From: M55B111 sp964614065
GTDB taxonomy: Bacteria > Bipolaricaulota > Bipolaricaulia > M55B111
Reading direction: 5' to 3'
Length of the DNA: 54,912 bases
Assembly: GCA_964614065.1 (NCBI GenBank)
Contig: CAZTJJ010000006.1
Span: 1 to 54,912, forward strand
Position numbers and translations under genes: made by a program. The notes beneath the pieces are model-generated. The model worked only from the letters and a program-made list of their open reading frames with translations, was not told where the DNA came from and searched no databases. The stretch's first letter is position 1. The number at the start of each line of letters is the position of its first letter. Shown here piece after piece: positions 35,806 through 44,336 of the stretch.

Positions 35806-35943
35806 GCTAATCACCTCTTAGTCCACTGCGAACTAGATCGTTTGAGATGGTAATTTACAATTATCTCTAAATCAAGTGACTTCTAACTATACTCACTCGT
35901 AAAAAGGAACTATACACACATTAGAAAACCACTTTCATGCTAC

Positions 35944-37383
35944 TTAAAAAGATCCCAAAAATTCGAGCAAGAAGTTCCAGAAGTTCTCGACAGTCGCTAT
36001 TTTCACGCATTCATCAGGCGAATGCGGAGATTCAATAGTTGGCCCCATTGCAATCATGTCTAAGCCTTCGACCTTTTTTCCTATCACTCCAGTTTCCAAC
36101 CCGCCGTGGGTAGATTTTATCTCAGGTTCACGCCCATACACGCACTCAAACGCATCCTTCGCGTCAGCCAACAGGCGAGAACTGAAATCGGGACTCCACG
36201 CTGGATAAGGCTCATTTTTATCCACCCCAGCACGGTAACAACCCGCAATTATCTCAATTCTACCTCTAACGTCTTCTAATTGCGATTCCAAGCTACTTCT
36301 AGTACTTATAAGGAATTCCAGCGAATTACTGCTTTGTCGAATCGAAGCTAAATTTGTTGAAGTCTCCACTAATGAGGACAACTCCTGGTCGTAACGAATA
36401 ACGCCATTTGGCAATGATCTCAGCAAATCGATAACGTTGCAAGTCGTTCCCTCACTCATCACATTCCCTGAGTTACTGTGAATGGACTCCACAAGCGATA
36501 AATCTAGCTTTTTTTCAGAGTTGCGATACTCTTCCAGAAAAATCGACCTGTACTGTTCAACTATACCCTGATACCCCTCACGAGCCTCAGATGTAGAAAA
36601 AACAGCTGAAGCCTCCCGAGGGATAGCATTATGCTTACCTCCACCTTCGATCTCCACCAGGTTTAAGCCCGGACCTTCTTTCATCTTCTTGAGAACCCTA
36701 GCCAATAACTTCAACGCGTTGGCCCGACCCTCGTCGATATCCTCCCCGGAATGACCGCCGGTCAAACCAGCAACCGATAGCTCCAAGAGGTCACCCTCTT
36801 TTGCCTCACTCCCGCTGAAATCTAGCTGCAGGTTAATGGTTGTAGTTCCGCCACCCGCACAACCAACGGTGAATGTGCCAAACTCTTCACTGTCTAAATT
36901 TATTAACCGATCACTCCTCACTAAATCAGGATCCAACCCGCTAGCCCCCACCAGTCCTGTTTCCTCGTTCACCGTAAACAAAAAATCTAGAGGCCCAGAG
37001 TCGAACTCCCCCCCAGCCAGGGCTAATGCAATAGCCATACCAATCCCGTTATCAGCACCAAGCGTCGTTCCGTTTGCAGTAACCCACCCGTCATCCACGA
37101 CTAACTCTATGGAATCTTTACTGAAATCATGCTCTGCGGTTGAATCTTTCTCGCAGACCATATCCATATGCGACTGAAGGACAGCCAGGGGCTCGTCAGC
37201 ACCCCAACTCTCGACTTGGCTCAACAGAACATTCCCCACGCCGTCAACGCGGGAAGACAAATTATGACGATCCGCCACGCTCAATAAGTACTCTCTGATC
37301 TTCTCCTCATGGCCGGAACAGCGGGGAATAGCGCTAATTTCTTCAAAATAATTCCAGACCTCATTGGGCTTTAGATTTAACAT
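35944..37383 (-). CDS. pepD: Aminoacyl-histidine dipeptidase (M20 family)
   Basis: Cytosolic zinc dipeptidase of the PepD/Xaa-His type. The 479 residues begin with the typical EEISAIPRCSGHEEKIREYL. The metal-site segments follow: LQSHMDMVCEK, TLGADNGIGMA, FTVNEETGLVGA and INLDSEEFG. The lid domain is complete, and the final ligand region is in the HSPDECVKI segment. A promoter lies 18 bases before ATG 37383, and the leader lacks a ribosome-binding site. Confidence 0.93.
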   Translation of the reverse strand: MLNLKPNEVWNYFEEISAIPRCSGHEEKIREYLLSVADRHNLSSRVDGVGNVLLSQVESWGADEPLAVLQSHMDMVCEKDSTAEHDFSKDSIELVVDDGWVTANGTTLGADNGIGMAIALALAGGEFDSGPLDFLFTVNEETGLVGASGLDPDLVRSDRLINLDSEEFGTFTVGCAGGGTTTINLQLDFSGSEAKEGDLLELSVAGLTGGHSGEDIDEGRANALKLLARVLKKMKEGPGLNLVEIEGGGKHNAIPREASAVFSTSEAREGYQGIVEQYRSIFLEEYRNSEKKLDLSLVESIHSNSGNVMSEGTTCNVIDLLRSLPNGVIRYDQELSSLVETSTNLASIRQSSNSLEFLISTRSSLESQLEDVRGRIEIIAGCYRAGVDKNEPYPAWSPDFSSRLLADAKDAFECVYGREPEIKSTHGGLETGVIGKKVEGLDMIAMGPTIESPHSPDECVKIATVENFWNFLLEFLGSF

Positions 37384-37401
37384 AATATCTAATAATAAGA
37401 A

Positions 37402-37430
37402 ATTATTCGGGCGTTACAATTAAGCTTCAA
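37402..37430 (-). promoter_or_regulatory. Promoter for pepD
   Basis: TTGAAG (37430-37425) and AATAAT (37407-37402) are spaced by 17 bases on the minus strand, 18 bases before the pepD start. Confidence 0.5.
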
Positions 37431-37490
37431 CTCTTCAATAAGTTAATCATTGCTCCCAAATACCATCCCAAGCCTGTCCCAAATCTATGG

Positions 37491-37519
37491 TTGAGTTAGT
37501 AAGGTTATAAGGTTATGCT
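37491..37519 (+). promoter_or_regulatory. Promoter for the encapsulin operon
   Basis: TTGAGT (37491-37496) and TATGCT (37514-37519) are spaced by 17 bases, about 42 bases before the encapsulated ferritin gene. No iron-responsive (Fur-type) palindrome is obvious around it. Confidence 0.5.
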
Positions 37520-37561
37520 AACAATTGGACCAAATTGAGCCATATCACAGGGAGGTAAAAA

Positions 37562-37918
37562 ATGGACCAATATCACGAACCAATAGAAGATCTAGAATCA
37601 ACCGACAGAGATTTTGTTAGAGCACTAATGAGCCTTAAAGAAGAGGTCGAGGCAGTTAACTGGTATCAACAAAGAGTATCCGCCAGTGACGACGATGAAC
37701 TAAGTGAGATCCTTGCCCACAATAGAGATGAGGAAATAGAGCACGCGTGCATGGCAATTGAATGGCTCCGTCGCAACATGCCTGGCTGGGATGAAGAGTT
37801 GTCTACTTATCTATTCTCAGAAGCTCCGATAACACAAGTTGAAGAGCTGGAAGAAGAGGAAAACGCAACAGATGAAGGGCAAGAATCTCCCGACCTTGGC
37901 ATAGGCGGGTTGAGCTAA
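37562..37918 (+). CDS. Encapsulated ferritin (EncFtn) cargo protein
   Basis: A 118-residue two-helix ferritin-like protein that oxidises iron inside an encapsulin shell. The first helix carries Glu 28, Glu 30 and Trp-Tyr 34-35 (EEVEAVNWYQQR). The second carries Glu 57/58 and His 61 (NRDEEIEHACMAIEWL). These are equivalent to the ferroxidase ligands of characterised EncFtn. After an acidic linker it ends PDLGIGGLS, a typical encapsulin targeting peptide of the LGIG-L type. CAGGGAGG precedes the ATG. The shell gene follows 30 bases later. Confidence 0.95.
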   Translation: MDQYHEPIEDLESTDRDFVRALMSLKEEVEAVNWYQQRVSASDDDELSEILAHNRDEEIEHACMAIEWLRRNMPGWDEELSTYLFSEAPITQVEELEEEENATDEGQESPDLGIGGLS

Positions 37919-37948
37919 TCATCCCAAATCATTAAAGAGGTGAAAAAA

Positions 37949-38740
37949 ATGGATTATTTAAAACGATCGTTGGCTCCAATAACTGACGCAGGTTGGGACG
38001 AAATAGACGACCAAGCAAGAGAAGTATTAATCAGTCAACTGACAGGAAGGAAATTTGTCGACGTGACAGACCCCCAAGGTTGGTATTTCTCCGCTGTTTC
38101 AGAGGGCAGATTAGACATCAAAGAAGACGATCCAGGAAAAGTAAGATACGGCACCAGGAAAACCTCGCCACTCGTAGAAACAAGAACTTCCTTCAATTTA
38201 AACATCTGGGAACTTGACAACCTAAGCCGAGGTGCAAAGGATTTGGATCTTTCACCTCTAGAGGCTGCAGCCGAGAAAGCGGCTCAATTCGAGGAAGACG
38301 TTATTTACAAAGGACTTAAAGACTCAGAGATAAAAGGCTTAACTCAAGTCTCCGAAACCTCTTTCGATATACCTGAAGGTCCAGAAGGTATCGTTGAGGC
38401 AATATCAAAAGGTGTAATGACTTTGCAGGATACCTCCATCGAAGGTCCCTATTCTATGGTGGCAAATCGAGACCTATGGCAGAAGATCGCCAAGTCCTCG
38501 AAAGGTTACCCACTGAAAAGACATTTAGAAGATCTAATCGATGGATCAATCATTTACAACCCACACCTTGACAACGCCTTACTGTTATCAACAAGAGGCG
38601 GGGATTACGAGTTAATTCTGGGGCAGGATTTCTCAATTGGCTACGAAAACCACGACAGTACAGAAGTCAAGTTATTCCTCACAGAAAGTTTCAGCTTTAG
38701 AATTTTAGAACCCGGGGCGGTTGTTACCTTGACTCAATAA
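37949..38740 (+). CDS. Family 1 encapsulin shell protein
   Basis: HK97-fold capsid-like protein that assembles into the nanocompartment. The 263-residue length is usual for T=1 family 1 shells. The N-terminal MDYLKRSLAPITDAGWDEID helix is the region that docks cargo peptides. Other conserved parts are LTGRKFVDVTDPQGW, WELDNLSRGA and the C-terminal HDSTEVKLFLTESFSFRILE. ATG 37949 lies six bases after AAGAGGTG; the in-frame GTG 37940 is inside that site. Confidence 0.95.
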   Translation: MDYLKRSLAPITDAGWDEIDDQAREVLISQLTGRKFVDVTDPQGWYFSAVSEGRLDIKEDDPGKVRYGTRKTSPLVETRTSFNLNIWELDNLSRGAKDLDLSPLEAAAEKAAQFEEDVIYKGLKDSEIKGLTQVSETSFDIPEGPEGIVEAISKGVMTLQDTSIEGPYSMVANRDLWQKIAKSSKGYPLKRHLEDLIDGSIIYNPHLDNALLLSTRGGDYELILGQDFSIGYENHDSTEVKLFLTESFSFRILEPGAVVTLTQ

Positions 38741-38745
38741 TTCTC

Positions 38746-39486
38746 ATGAAAATCGCTAGATTTACCGTTCCTCCCAGTGATAAAGCACTGCAGGGGCGAG
38801 TTTTTGGTGAAGTTATCGAAACCGAGGCCGATTCGTTTCCACTATCGGAAGTAGATCTTTTACCTCCGGTAGAACCGACGAAGATAATCTGTGTTGGGTT
38901 AAACTACAGGAAACACATCGAGGAAACCGAATCGGAACCACCAGAGAGGCCATCATTATTTCTCAAACCCACATCGGCAATTATCGGAGATAACGACCCC
39001 ATTAGAATTACTTCAGAGGATAGATTTGATCCTGAGGGAGAAATCGCAGTAGTTATCGGAAAAAATTGTTACAAAATCCAACAAACTAACGCGGAAAATT
39101 ACATATGGGGTTACACCGGACTCAACGATGTCACAAATAGAAACGCACAATCCTGGGAGCAAAATTGGATACGCGCGAAAGGTTTCGACACTGCTGCTCC
39201 GATCGGTCCATACCTAGTTACACCCGAGGAATTAGACAAGCCAATTCAATTCCAATTAACTGTAAACGGAGAAGTACGCCAGTCTGCTGATACTTCTCAA
39301 CTAATTTTCAATGCTTCTCAACTAATTGAAGAAATAAGTTCTTTTATGACCTTAAATCGGGGAGACGTCATCTCGACAGGAACACCAGAAGGTATAGGTC
39401 CAATTCACAGTGGCGATGAAATCAAACTAGAAATCAAAGGTATAGGGACACTAACAAACCCAGTAGTGGGGATAAACGAGTACTAA
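38746..39486 (+). CDS. Fumarylacetoacetate hydrolase family protein
   Basis: A 246-residue FAH-superfamily enzyme, a group of metal-dependent hydrolases, decarboxylases and isomerases acting on 2-keto acid derivatives. Visible motifs are ICVGLNYRKHIEE, PSLFLKPTSAIIG, the metal-binding PEGEIAVVIGK, GYTGLNDVTNRNAQ and GDVISTGTPEGIG. It begins five bases after the encapsulin stop without a good ribosome-binding site, so translation is probably coupled. Substrate is unknown, and a link to the nanocompartment is not established. Confidence 0.88.
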   Translation: MKIARFTVPPSDKALQGRVFGEVIETEADSFPLSEVDLLPPVEPTKIICVGLNYRKHIEETESEPPERPSLFLKPTSAIIGDNDPIRITSEDRFDPEGEIAVVIGKNCYKIQQTNAENYIWGYTGLNDVTNRNAQSWEQNWIRAKGFDTAAPIGPYLVTPEELDKPIQFQLTVNGEVRQSADTSQLIFNASQLIEEISSFMTLNRGDVISTGTPEGIGPIHSGDEIKLEIKGIGTLTNPVVGINEY

Positions 39487-39499
39487 ACGGAGGAAAAGA

Positions 39500-39691
39500 G
39501 TGGCTTTACCACAAGTAGACAGAAAGCTTTGTATAGCATGTGGTCTGTGCTCACAAACTTGCCCAGAAATATTTAAGCTAAACAACGAGGCTGGATACGC
39601 TGAGGTCAAACAGGACGCGGAAAGTTGCGGAAAAGCAGGTTGTTGCACGGACGCAGCAAATCTATGTCCAGTTGATGCGATAGAGCTATAG
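39500..39691 (+). CDS. [4Fe-4S] ferredoxin
   Basis: A 63-residue ferredoxin with CIACGLCSQTCPEIF and a distal CPVDAIEL, the layout of single-cluster ferredoxins. It has extra cysteines in ESCGKAGCC that could form a disulfide or bind something else. The start is a GTG after GGAGG. It is the last gene before a strong terminator, in line with encapsulin and the FAH-family gene, so it may serve as electron donor in that operon; this is inference. Confidence 0.9.
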   Translation: MALPQVDRKLCIACGLCSQTCPEIFKLNNEAGYAEVKQDAESCGKAGCCTDAANLCPVDAIEL

Positions 39692-39711
39692 TTAAGAGTG
39701 TGAAATTTACG

Positions 39712-39745
39712 ACGAGAGGAGCAATCATGCTTCTCTCGTTTATTT
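39712..39745 (+). terminator. Intrinsic terminator of the encapsulin-ferredoxin operon
   Basis: ACGAGAGGAGCA (39712-39723) pairs with TGCTTCTCTCGT (39728-39739) over 12 pairs with one G-U and an ATCA loop, followed by TTATTT. It starts 20 bases after the ferredoxin stop. Confidence 0.8.
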
Positions 39746-39771
39746 ACTAAATACCAAAGTCTGAATATTAC
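39743..39771 (+). promoter_or_regulatory. Possible promoter for the SDR gene
   Basis: TTTACT (39743-39748) and TATTAC (39766-39771) are spaced by 17 bases directly after the terminator and 26 bases before the TTG start. Both boxes are moderate matches. Confidence 0.4.
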
Positions 39772-39797
39772 TGTCATAAAGTATCGAGGTGATCAAG

Positions 39798-40535
39798 TTG
39801 GAAAACGTAGGTGCAATAATTACTGGAAGTTCACGTGGCATCGGAAAAGCCACAGCTATACGACTTGCCCAAGATGGTTTTCACGTCACCGTCAACTATA
39901 GGCAAGACGAAAAAGGAGCCAAAGAAACCAAGCAAACCGTTATTGACCATGGGGGGGAAGCAATCATAGTCCAGGCAGACGTCACGAAACCACACGAAGT
40001 CCAGAAAATGGTAGAAAAAACGACAGAAGAGTTCGGTGATGTGGGCGTTCTAGTAAACAATGCCGGATTCTCCCATCACGCAACCCTAGACGAACTAAGC
40101 CACCAAGAGTGGCAGAAAGGTTTGAACGTAAACTTAACCGGTGCATTTAACTGTGCAAAGGCGGTTGCGCCTAAAATGAAAACGCTGGGTTGGGGAAGAA
40201 TCGTTAATATCAGTTCTCTAAGAGCTATGACGGGATCTGACCACGGCTCACATTATGCCTCCTCCAAGGCCGGTATCCTTGGATTGACCAAATCCTTAGC
40301 CCTGGAATTAGCACCAGAGATAACTGTAAACGCGATTTCTCCGGGCTACACTCGCACCCCGATGACAAAAGATTCTTTAAAGGAAAAAGAGGAACAAATA
40401 GCTGCCAAGATACCACTCGCCCGAGTAGCCGAATCGCCAGAGATTGCAGGAGTAATAGCATTTTTGGTATCCCACGATGGAAGCTACATAACCGGCGAAA
40501 CGATAAATGCAAACGGTGGCATATATATGCGATAA
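39798..40535 (+). CDS. Short-chain dehydrogenase/reductase, FabG-like
   Basis: A 245-residue classical SDR. The NAD(P) motif is TGSSRGIGKA, the NNAG motif is VNNAGFSHH, and the catalytic Ser and Tyr-x3-Lys are in NISSL and YASSKAG. It resembles 3-oxoacyl-ACP reductase, but such similarity does not fix the substrate and no other fatty-acid gene is near. The start is TTG 39798, six bases after GAGGTG; the GTG at 39789 is within that site. Confidence 0.88.
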   Translation: MENVGAIITGSSRGIGKATAIRLAQDGFHVTVNYRQDEKGAKETKQTVIDHGGEAIIVQADVTKPHEVQKMVEKTTEEFGDVGVLVNNAGFSHHATLDELSHQEWQKGLNVNLTGAFNCAKAVAPKMKTLGWGRIVNISSLRAMTGSDHGSHYASSKAGILGLTKSLALELAPEITVNAISPGYTRTPMTKDSLKEKEEQIAAKIPLARVAESPEIAGVIAFLVSHDGSYITGETINANGGIYMR

Positions 40536-40585
40536 CAAACAAGGGTATCAGGTCAAAAGTTAGTTCATTTTCGGATACAAATCAT

Positions 40586-40618
40586 GAGCCAAAAGCCCGA
40601 CTAAGCTCTTCTTGGCTC
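40586..40618. other. Hairpin between convergent SDR and aminotransferase genes
   Basis: GAGCCAA pairs with TTGGCTC (seven pairs) around a 19-base loop that includes a weak inner AGC/GCT. It has no T tract on either strand, so it is at most a weak bidirectional terminator. Confidence 0.3.
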
Positions 40619-40656
40619 CCGGAGTAGCTTAACCAACATAACACTATCAGAAAGAA

Positions 40657-41829
40657 TCACCACTGCTCGATGGCGAGTTTAATTCGATCAACTGCATCCT
40701 CTAGCACGACCACACTCGGCAAATAAGCGATCCTGAGATAACCGGGCATACCAAAAGCACTGCCCGGAATGGTGACCACGCCGCTTTTTTCAAGAAGCAC
40801 TCGAGTAAACTGAGAATCGCCCGACTCATCAAGACCAACCTCCAAAAGCAAATCCCTTACATCAGGGAACAGATAAAAGGCTCCCGGAGGTATCGGGCAA
40901 TCAATCCCCGAGACCTTGTTTAATTCCTGGGCTAGAAGATCGCGTTTTCTTTTAAACTCATGTCGAATGCTTTCCGACAATGACAACTCATGAGCGAATG
41001 CAGCCTGTGCGGCCTTCTGAGAGATAGAAGACGGGCTTGAGGTAAAGTGACTCTGAATTTTCTCCAACTCAGTCATGTACTTGGCTCTACCAATTACGTA
41101 ACCCACTCTCCATCCAGTCATAGCAAAAATCTTGGAAGTGGATCCAACCGTGAAACCCTTTGTATAACCTGATGATACCTGAGTCCAAAATCTATCTTGC
41201 TGATAAGTAAAACCGTCATAACACTCATCACTGATTACGAACAGATCTTCGGACCGCGCCAAATTGATAATTTCTTCACCTTGCTCCGTATTGTAAACTC
41301 CCCCAGTCGGATTTCCCGGGCTGTTAATCAAAATTACCTTGGTCCGAGGAGTCACCTTCTCCTCTATTTCAGAAACAGAAGGCAGATAATGATTTTGGGG
41401 TGCACCTCTTGCAAACACGGGTTCGCCCCTTGATAGCCGAACCTGCGCTGGATAGCTCGGATAGTACGGTCGAGGAAGGATAACCTGATCACCTTCCTCA
41501 AGCAAAAGTTGCATTATCTCAAATAAACCTGCCTTTGCTCCAGCAGTTACTAAAATAGAGTCATCGGAAGGATCGAGCCCAAAGACTTTCTGATACCTTT
41601 GCCCAATGGCCTCACGTAATTTAATAATACCACCGGCTTCAGTATAACCAGTAAAACCAGTTTTTATCGCATCGATTCCTGCAGCTCTAGCGACCTTGGG
41701 TTCCTGGAAACTGGGGTCTCCAGCTCCCAGATCAATTACGTCCTGCCCATCTCTCATCAATTGCTTGGCTCTGTCGTTAATCTCTTGTGTCTCTGACTTT
41801 CTTAAAGATTCTATGCGACCCGCCAGCAA
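40657..41829 (-). CDS. Pyridoxal phosphate aminotransferase, class I (aspartate/aromatic type)
   Basis: A 390-residue fold-type I aminotransferase. Motifs include VIDLGAGDPSFQEP, LVTAGAKAGLFEIMQ, NSPGNPTGG, the PLP lysine in GSTSKIFAMTGWRVGY and the C-terminal IRIAYLP-like LRIAYLP with substrate-binding Arg. I chose TTG 41829, spaced eight bases from GAGGAG; the GTG at 41838 overlaps the aroQ stop and that site. Its place after aroQ suggests it transaminates 4-hydroxyphenylpyruvate or phenylpyruvate, or acts as a general aspartate aminotransferase. Confidence 0.88.
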   Translation of the reverse strand: MLAGRIESLRKSETQEINDRAKQLMRDGQDVIDLGAGDPSFQEPKVARAAGIDAIKTGFTGYTEAGGIIKLREAIGQRYQKVFGLDPSDDSILVTAGAKAGLFEIMQLLLEEGDQVILPRPYYPSYPAQVRLSRGEPVFARGAPQNHYLPSVSEIEEKVTPRTKVILINSPGNPTGGVYNTEQGEEIINLARSEDLFVISDECYDGFTYQQDRFWTQVSSGYTKGFTVGSTSKIFAMTGWRVGYVIGRAKYMTELEKIQSHFTSSPSSISQKAAQAAFAHELSLSESIRHEFKRKRDLLAQELNKVSGIDCPIPPGAFYLFPDVRDLLLEVGLDESGDSQFTRVLLEKSGVVTIPGSAFGMPGYLRIAYLPSVVVLEDAVDRIKLAIEQW

Positions 41830-41834
41830 GGAAA

Positions 41835-42269
41835 TCACTCCTCTGTTATATGTGAAGCCAATCGGCGTAAACCGATAGCATAGCCCTCTAGCCCTTGCCC
41901 GGATATCTGCTGGACAGCAACCGGTTCTACAACTGATTTCCGTCGAAAATCCTCCCGGTTCTCTATATCGGAAATATGTACCTCGATCACCGGCAAGTTT
42001 ATCGCCTCCAGGGCATCCCTTAAACTATAGCTATAGTGAGCCAAAGCGCCAGGATTAATAAGTACACCCTTTGCTACTTTTCTGTGCTCATGTAGAAAAT
42101 CAATTATCTTTCCCTCGTGATTTGACTGAAAGAAAATTAACTGCTCATCAAGTTCTTTCGCCCGTGCGGATAACTTCTTTTCAAGAAAAGAAAGACCCTT
42201 TGACCCATAAATCTCCGGCTTTCTCTCACCTAATAGATTAAGATTGGGTCCGTTAACAACTAAGATCAT
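41835..42269 (-). CDS. aroQ: 3-dehydroquinate dehydratase, type II
   Basis: Third step of the shikimate pathway. The 144-residue protein has the type II hallmarks VVNGPNLNLLGERKPEIYG with active-site Tyr, FFQSNHEG, INPGALAHYSYSLRDAL and VEVHISDIENREDFR. GAGGTG precedes ATG 42269. It has its own apparent promoter and precedes the aminotransferase gene, whose ribosome-binding site lies in its stop region. Confidence 0.96.
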   Translation of the reverse strand: MILVVNGPNLNLLGERKPEIYGSKGLSFLEKKLSARAKELDEQLIFFQSNHEGKIIDFLHEHRKVAKGVLINPGALAHYSYSLRDALEAINLPVIEVHISDIENREDFRRKSVVEPVAVQQISGQGLEGYAIGLRRLASHITEE

Positions 42270-42329
42270 AATCTCACCTCAATGGTGTGATTCCCTTCCT
42301 TATGAACATCTCCTAGGAAAGAATTGTTA

Positions 42330-42358
42330 ATTAAATAAATAGCTTATGCTTCAACCAA
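42330..42358 (-). promoter_or_regulatory. Promoter for aroQ and the aminotransferase
   Basis: TTGGTT (42358-42353) and TTTAAT (42335-42330) are spaced by 17 bases on the minus strand. The -35 box lies at the edge of the repeat remnant at 42352-42379, so the repeat may have supplied it. Confidence 0.45.
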
Positions 42359-42486
42359 AACTTGCCGAGGAAGCCCTCCAGCACCCAATTAGCCCTGCTC
42401 ATATGGTCTAGGAGCACATACAATATTAGTTCCGAATTGACTACTGGGTCTTATTGTTGTAAAAGAACAACGTCCGTGGTTAAATC

Positions 42487-42529
42487 TGTTTTTCTACAAG
42501 CCCCGTTCCTTGGGGCGGGGCTCTTGACT
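42487..42529 (+). repeat. Hairpin repeat copy 3 (IS200/IS605-end-like)
   Basis: TGTTTTTCTACAAG leads into the core AAGCCCCGTTCCTTGGGGCG, which continues to GGGCTCTTGACT. The stem pairs CCCCG with CGGGG around the CTTG region. It differs from the 53190 core by two bases. Confidence 0.7.
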
Positions 42530-42579
42530 GGATTTGTTCATCAATTGGATTCAGCTCAGTAAGTTAGACAAAACTCTTT

Positions 42580-43677
42580 CTAGAACTGCAAATTCATGAT
42601 GAAATCAAGGGCTCCACCTATTTCAGATCTGTCCACGGGTTCTACAGATACGTCTTCTCCTATCTCGTTTACTATGACCGAATAGATAGTTTCCTCTCGG
42701 CTTTTTTTATCCTGACTTACGTATTCTAACAGGCGTCCTTGGGTAAAATCTTGTGGTATCTTTGGCAAGCTAATGCTCGTCAATGAGTCTACAACTTCCT
42801 GGAGAGTATCCTCAGATAAATTGCCTCTCCGGTAGGAAATCCATAACTCACCCACCATTCCCCAAATTACCGCTTCACCGTGCCGCATACTGCCATAACC
42901 TAGCCCCGCTTCGATCCCGTGACCCAGCGTATGGCCAAAATTGAGTACTTTTCGCAAACCGCGGTCCTTCTCGTCCCGGGTGACTATTTCTGTTTTTATT
43001 CCACAACATCGAGCTATAACTCCCTCCAGCTCTTGACAATCTTTCAATTCTTGGAACACCTGAATATTGCTTACTACCCTATTTAACAAATCCTTATCCC
43101 AAATGATACCGTATTTGAGTATCTCGCCAAGACCTGATCGGACGTCCCTGTCCGATAGCGTAGATAAGATTTCAGGATCGATCAAGACCAACCGGGGTTG
43201 ATAAAATGTGCCCACGAGATTCTTTCCTTCAGATAGATTAACCCCGGTTTTACCTCCTACACTACTGTCCACTTGGGCCAATAGAGTTGTCGGTACCTGC
43301 ACATAGCGGAGACCTCGAAGGAAAGTCGAAGCAACAAAGCCTGCCAAGTCCCCGACGACGCCTCCTCCAAATGCAACAACCACCGAATCGCGACTTAAAT
43401 TCAATTTGGCAAGATCCTGATACAGTTTTTTTGCAACCGAAATAGATTTTGACTCCTCGCCCGGAGATACTACCAATTTCACCATCCCGATATCAGTTAA
43501 CCCCAAAGAGTTGACCAGCTTCTCGCCATACAGATCATCAACATGTTCATCCGTGATAGCGACAACCTGCCTGGCGGATAAATAACTTTCGAGCCTCTCG
43601 CCCACAACAATTAAGGAACCTTCCTCGATTAGAATCGGGTAACTGCATGAATCAAGATCGACTTCAATTTTTTTCAT
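42580..43677 (-). CDS. aroB: 3-dehydroquinate synthase
   Basis: Second step of the shikimate pathway, an NAD- and metal-dependent cyclisation of DAHP. The 365 residues show VVAFGGGVVGDLAGFVAST, the QVDSSVGGKTGVN loop, and metal-site segments GLGEILKYG, NFGHTLGHGIE and MRHGEAVIWG. GGTGAGAG precedes ATG 43677. It is separated from aroK by 100 bases that may hold a weak internal promoter (TTGGGT, then TATTCT 16 bases further). Confidence 0.96.
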   Translation of the reverse strand: MKKIEVDLDSCSYPILIEEGSLIVVGERLESYLSARQVVAITDEHVDDLYGEKLVNSLGLTDIGMVKLVVSPGEESKSISVAKKLYQDLAKLNLSRDSVVVAFGGGVVGDLAGFVASTFLRGLRYVQVPTTLLAQVDSSVGGKTGVNLSEGKNLVGTFYQPRLVLIDPEILSTLSDRDVRSGLGEILKYGIIWDKDLLNRVVSNIQVFQELKDCQELEGVIARCCGIKTEIVTRDEKDRGLRKVLNFGHTLGHGIEAGLGYGSMRHGEAVIWGMVGELWISYRRGNLSEDTLQEVVDSLTSISLPKIPQDFTQGRLLEYVSQDKKSREETIYSVIVNEIGEDVSVEPVDRSEIGGALDFIMNLQF

Positions 43678-43777
43678 TCTCTCACCTTGACACTCTCAGT
43701 TAAACGAAAGAATAAGCGGTTCTTGGTTGCACCCAACCTTTCCGATACTCTAACTCTTTCCATCTAGGAGTGTAAAT

Positions 43778-44332
43778 TCACTCAACACTTCCTTCCACCG
43801 AACCTAACAAGTCATCGGGCAAACTTTCAACGACTTTTCTTATCACTTTTTGCGGTTCCGTACTATTACATTTCACCTGTATATCGGCCTGCTGATATAC
43901 AGGATGACGTTTCAATAATAATTGCTTGATTTTAGCCCGGCACTCATCCTCCCCCAAATTGGCAAGTAGTGGACGTGATCCATCAGATCCAATTCTGCTA
44001 TATGCCTCTTCCGGACCTACTTCTAGATAAATGATGATACCCGTTGAGGACATCCGAGACCAATTTTCATTATCCATAGGTGCTCCCCCACCAACTGAGA
44101 CTACTACTGGAGGGTCCTCGCTAACTTCTTTAAGCACTTCCTTCTCTAATTCTCTAAATCTAAGTTCACCATAATAGTCAAAAATCTCCGCAACAGAAAA
44201 ACGAGCTCGCTCCTCAACTATATCATCAATATCGACCCAATCCATATTTAATTTCTCTGCAAGTTTAGGGGCCACTGTGGATTTACCCGCGCCCATAAAT
44301 CCAATCAGATAAATGTTCACCAGTTCTTCCAT
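43778..44332 (-). CDS. aroK: Shikimate kinase
   Basis: Fifth step of the pathway. The 184-residue P-loop kinase has GFMGAGKSTVAPKLAEKL, the shikimate-binding DIDDIVEE and FRELEKEVL, VSVGGGAPM and the lid region DGSRPLL. I chose ATG 44332, four bases after the aroC stop; the in-frame GTG at 44344 overlaps aroC. Confidence 0.95.
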   Translation of the reverse strand: MEELVNIYLIGFMGAGKSTVAPKLAEKLNMDWVDIDDIVEERARFSVAEIFDYYGELRFRELEKEVLKEVSEDPPVVVSVGGGAPMDNENWSRMSSTGIIIYLEVGPEEAYSRIGSDGSRPLLANLGEDECRAKIKQLLLKRHPVYQQADIQVKCNSTEPQKVIRKVVESLPDDLLGSVEGSVE

Positions 44333-44336
44333 AGGA

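Larger units (their letters stand above)
42270..42579. other. 310-base gap with repeat remnants between aroB and aroQ
   Basis: No gene is seen. The gap holds the aroQ promoter, a partial repeat (42352-42379, CCAAAACTTGCCGAGG, shared with 53190), a small hairpin GTTGT/ACAAC near 42453 and the full hairpin repeat at 42487. The layout suggests insertion of a short mobile element or decay of an IS200/IS605 right end. Confidence 0.6.

Noticed and set aside
42362..42562. Plus-strand reading frame of 66 codons between aroB and aroQ
   Set aside because: It runs through the hairpin repeat and repeat remnant, without ribosome-binding site or recognisable protein features.
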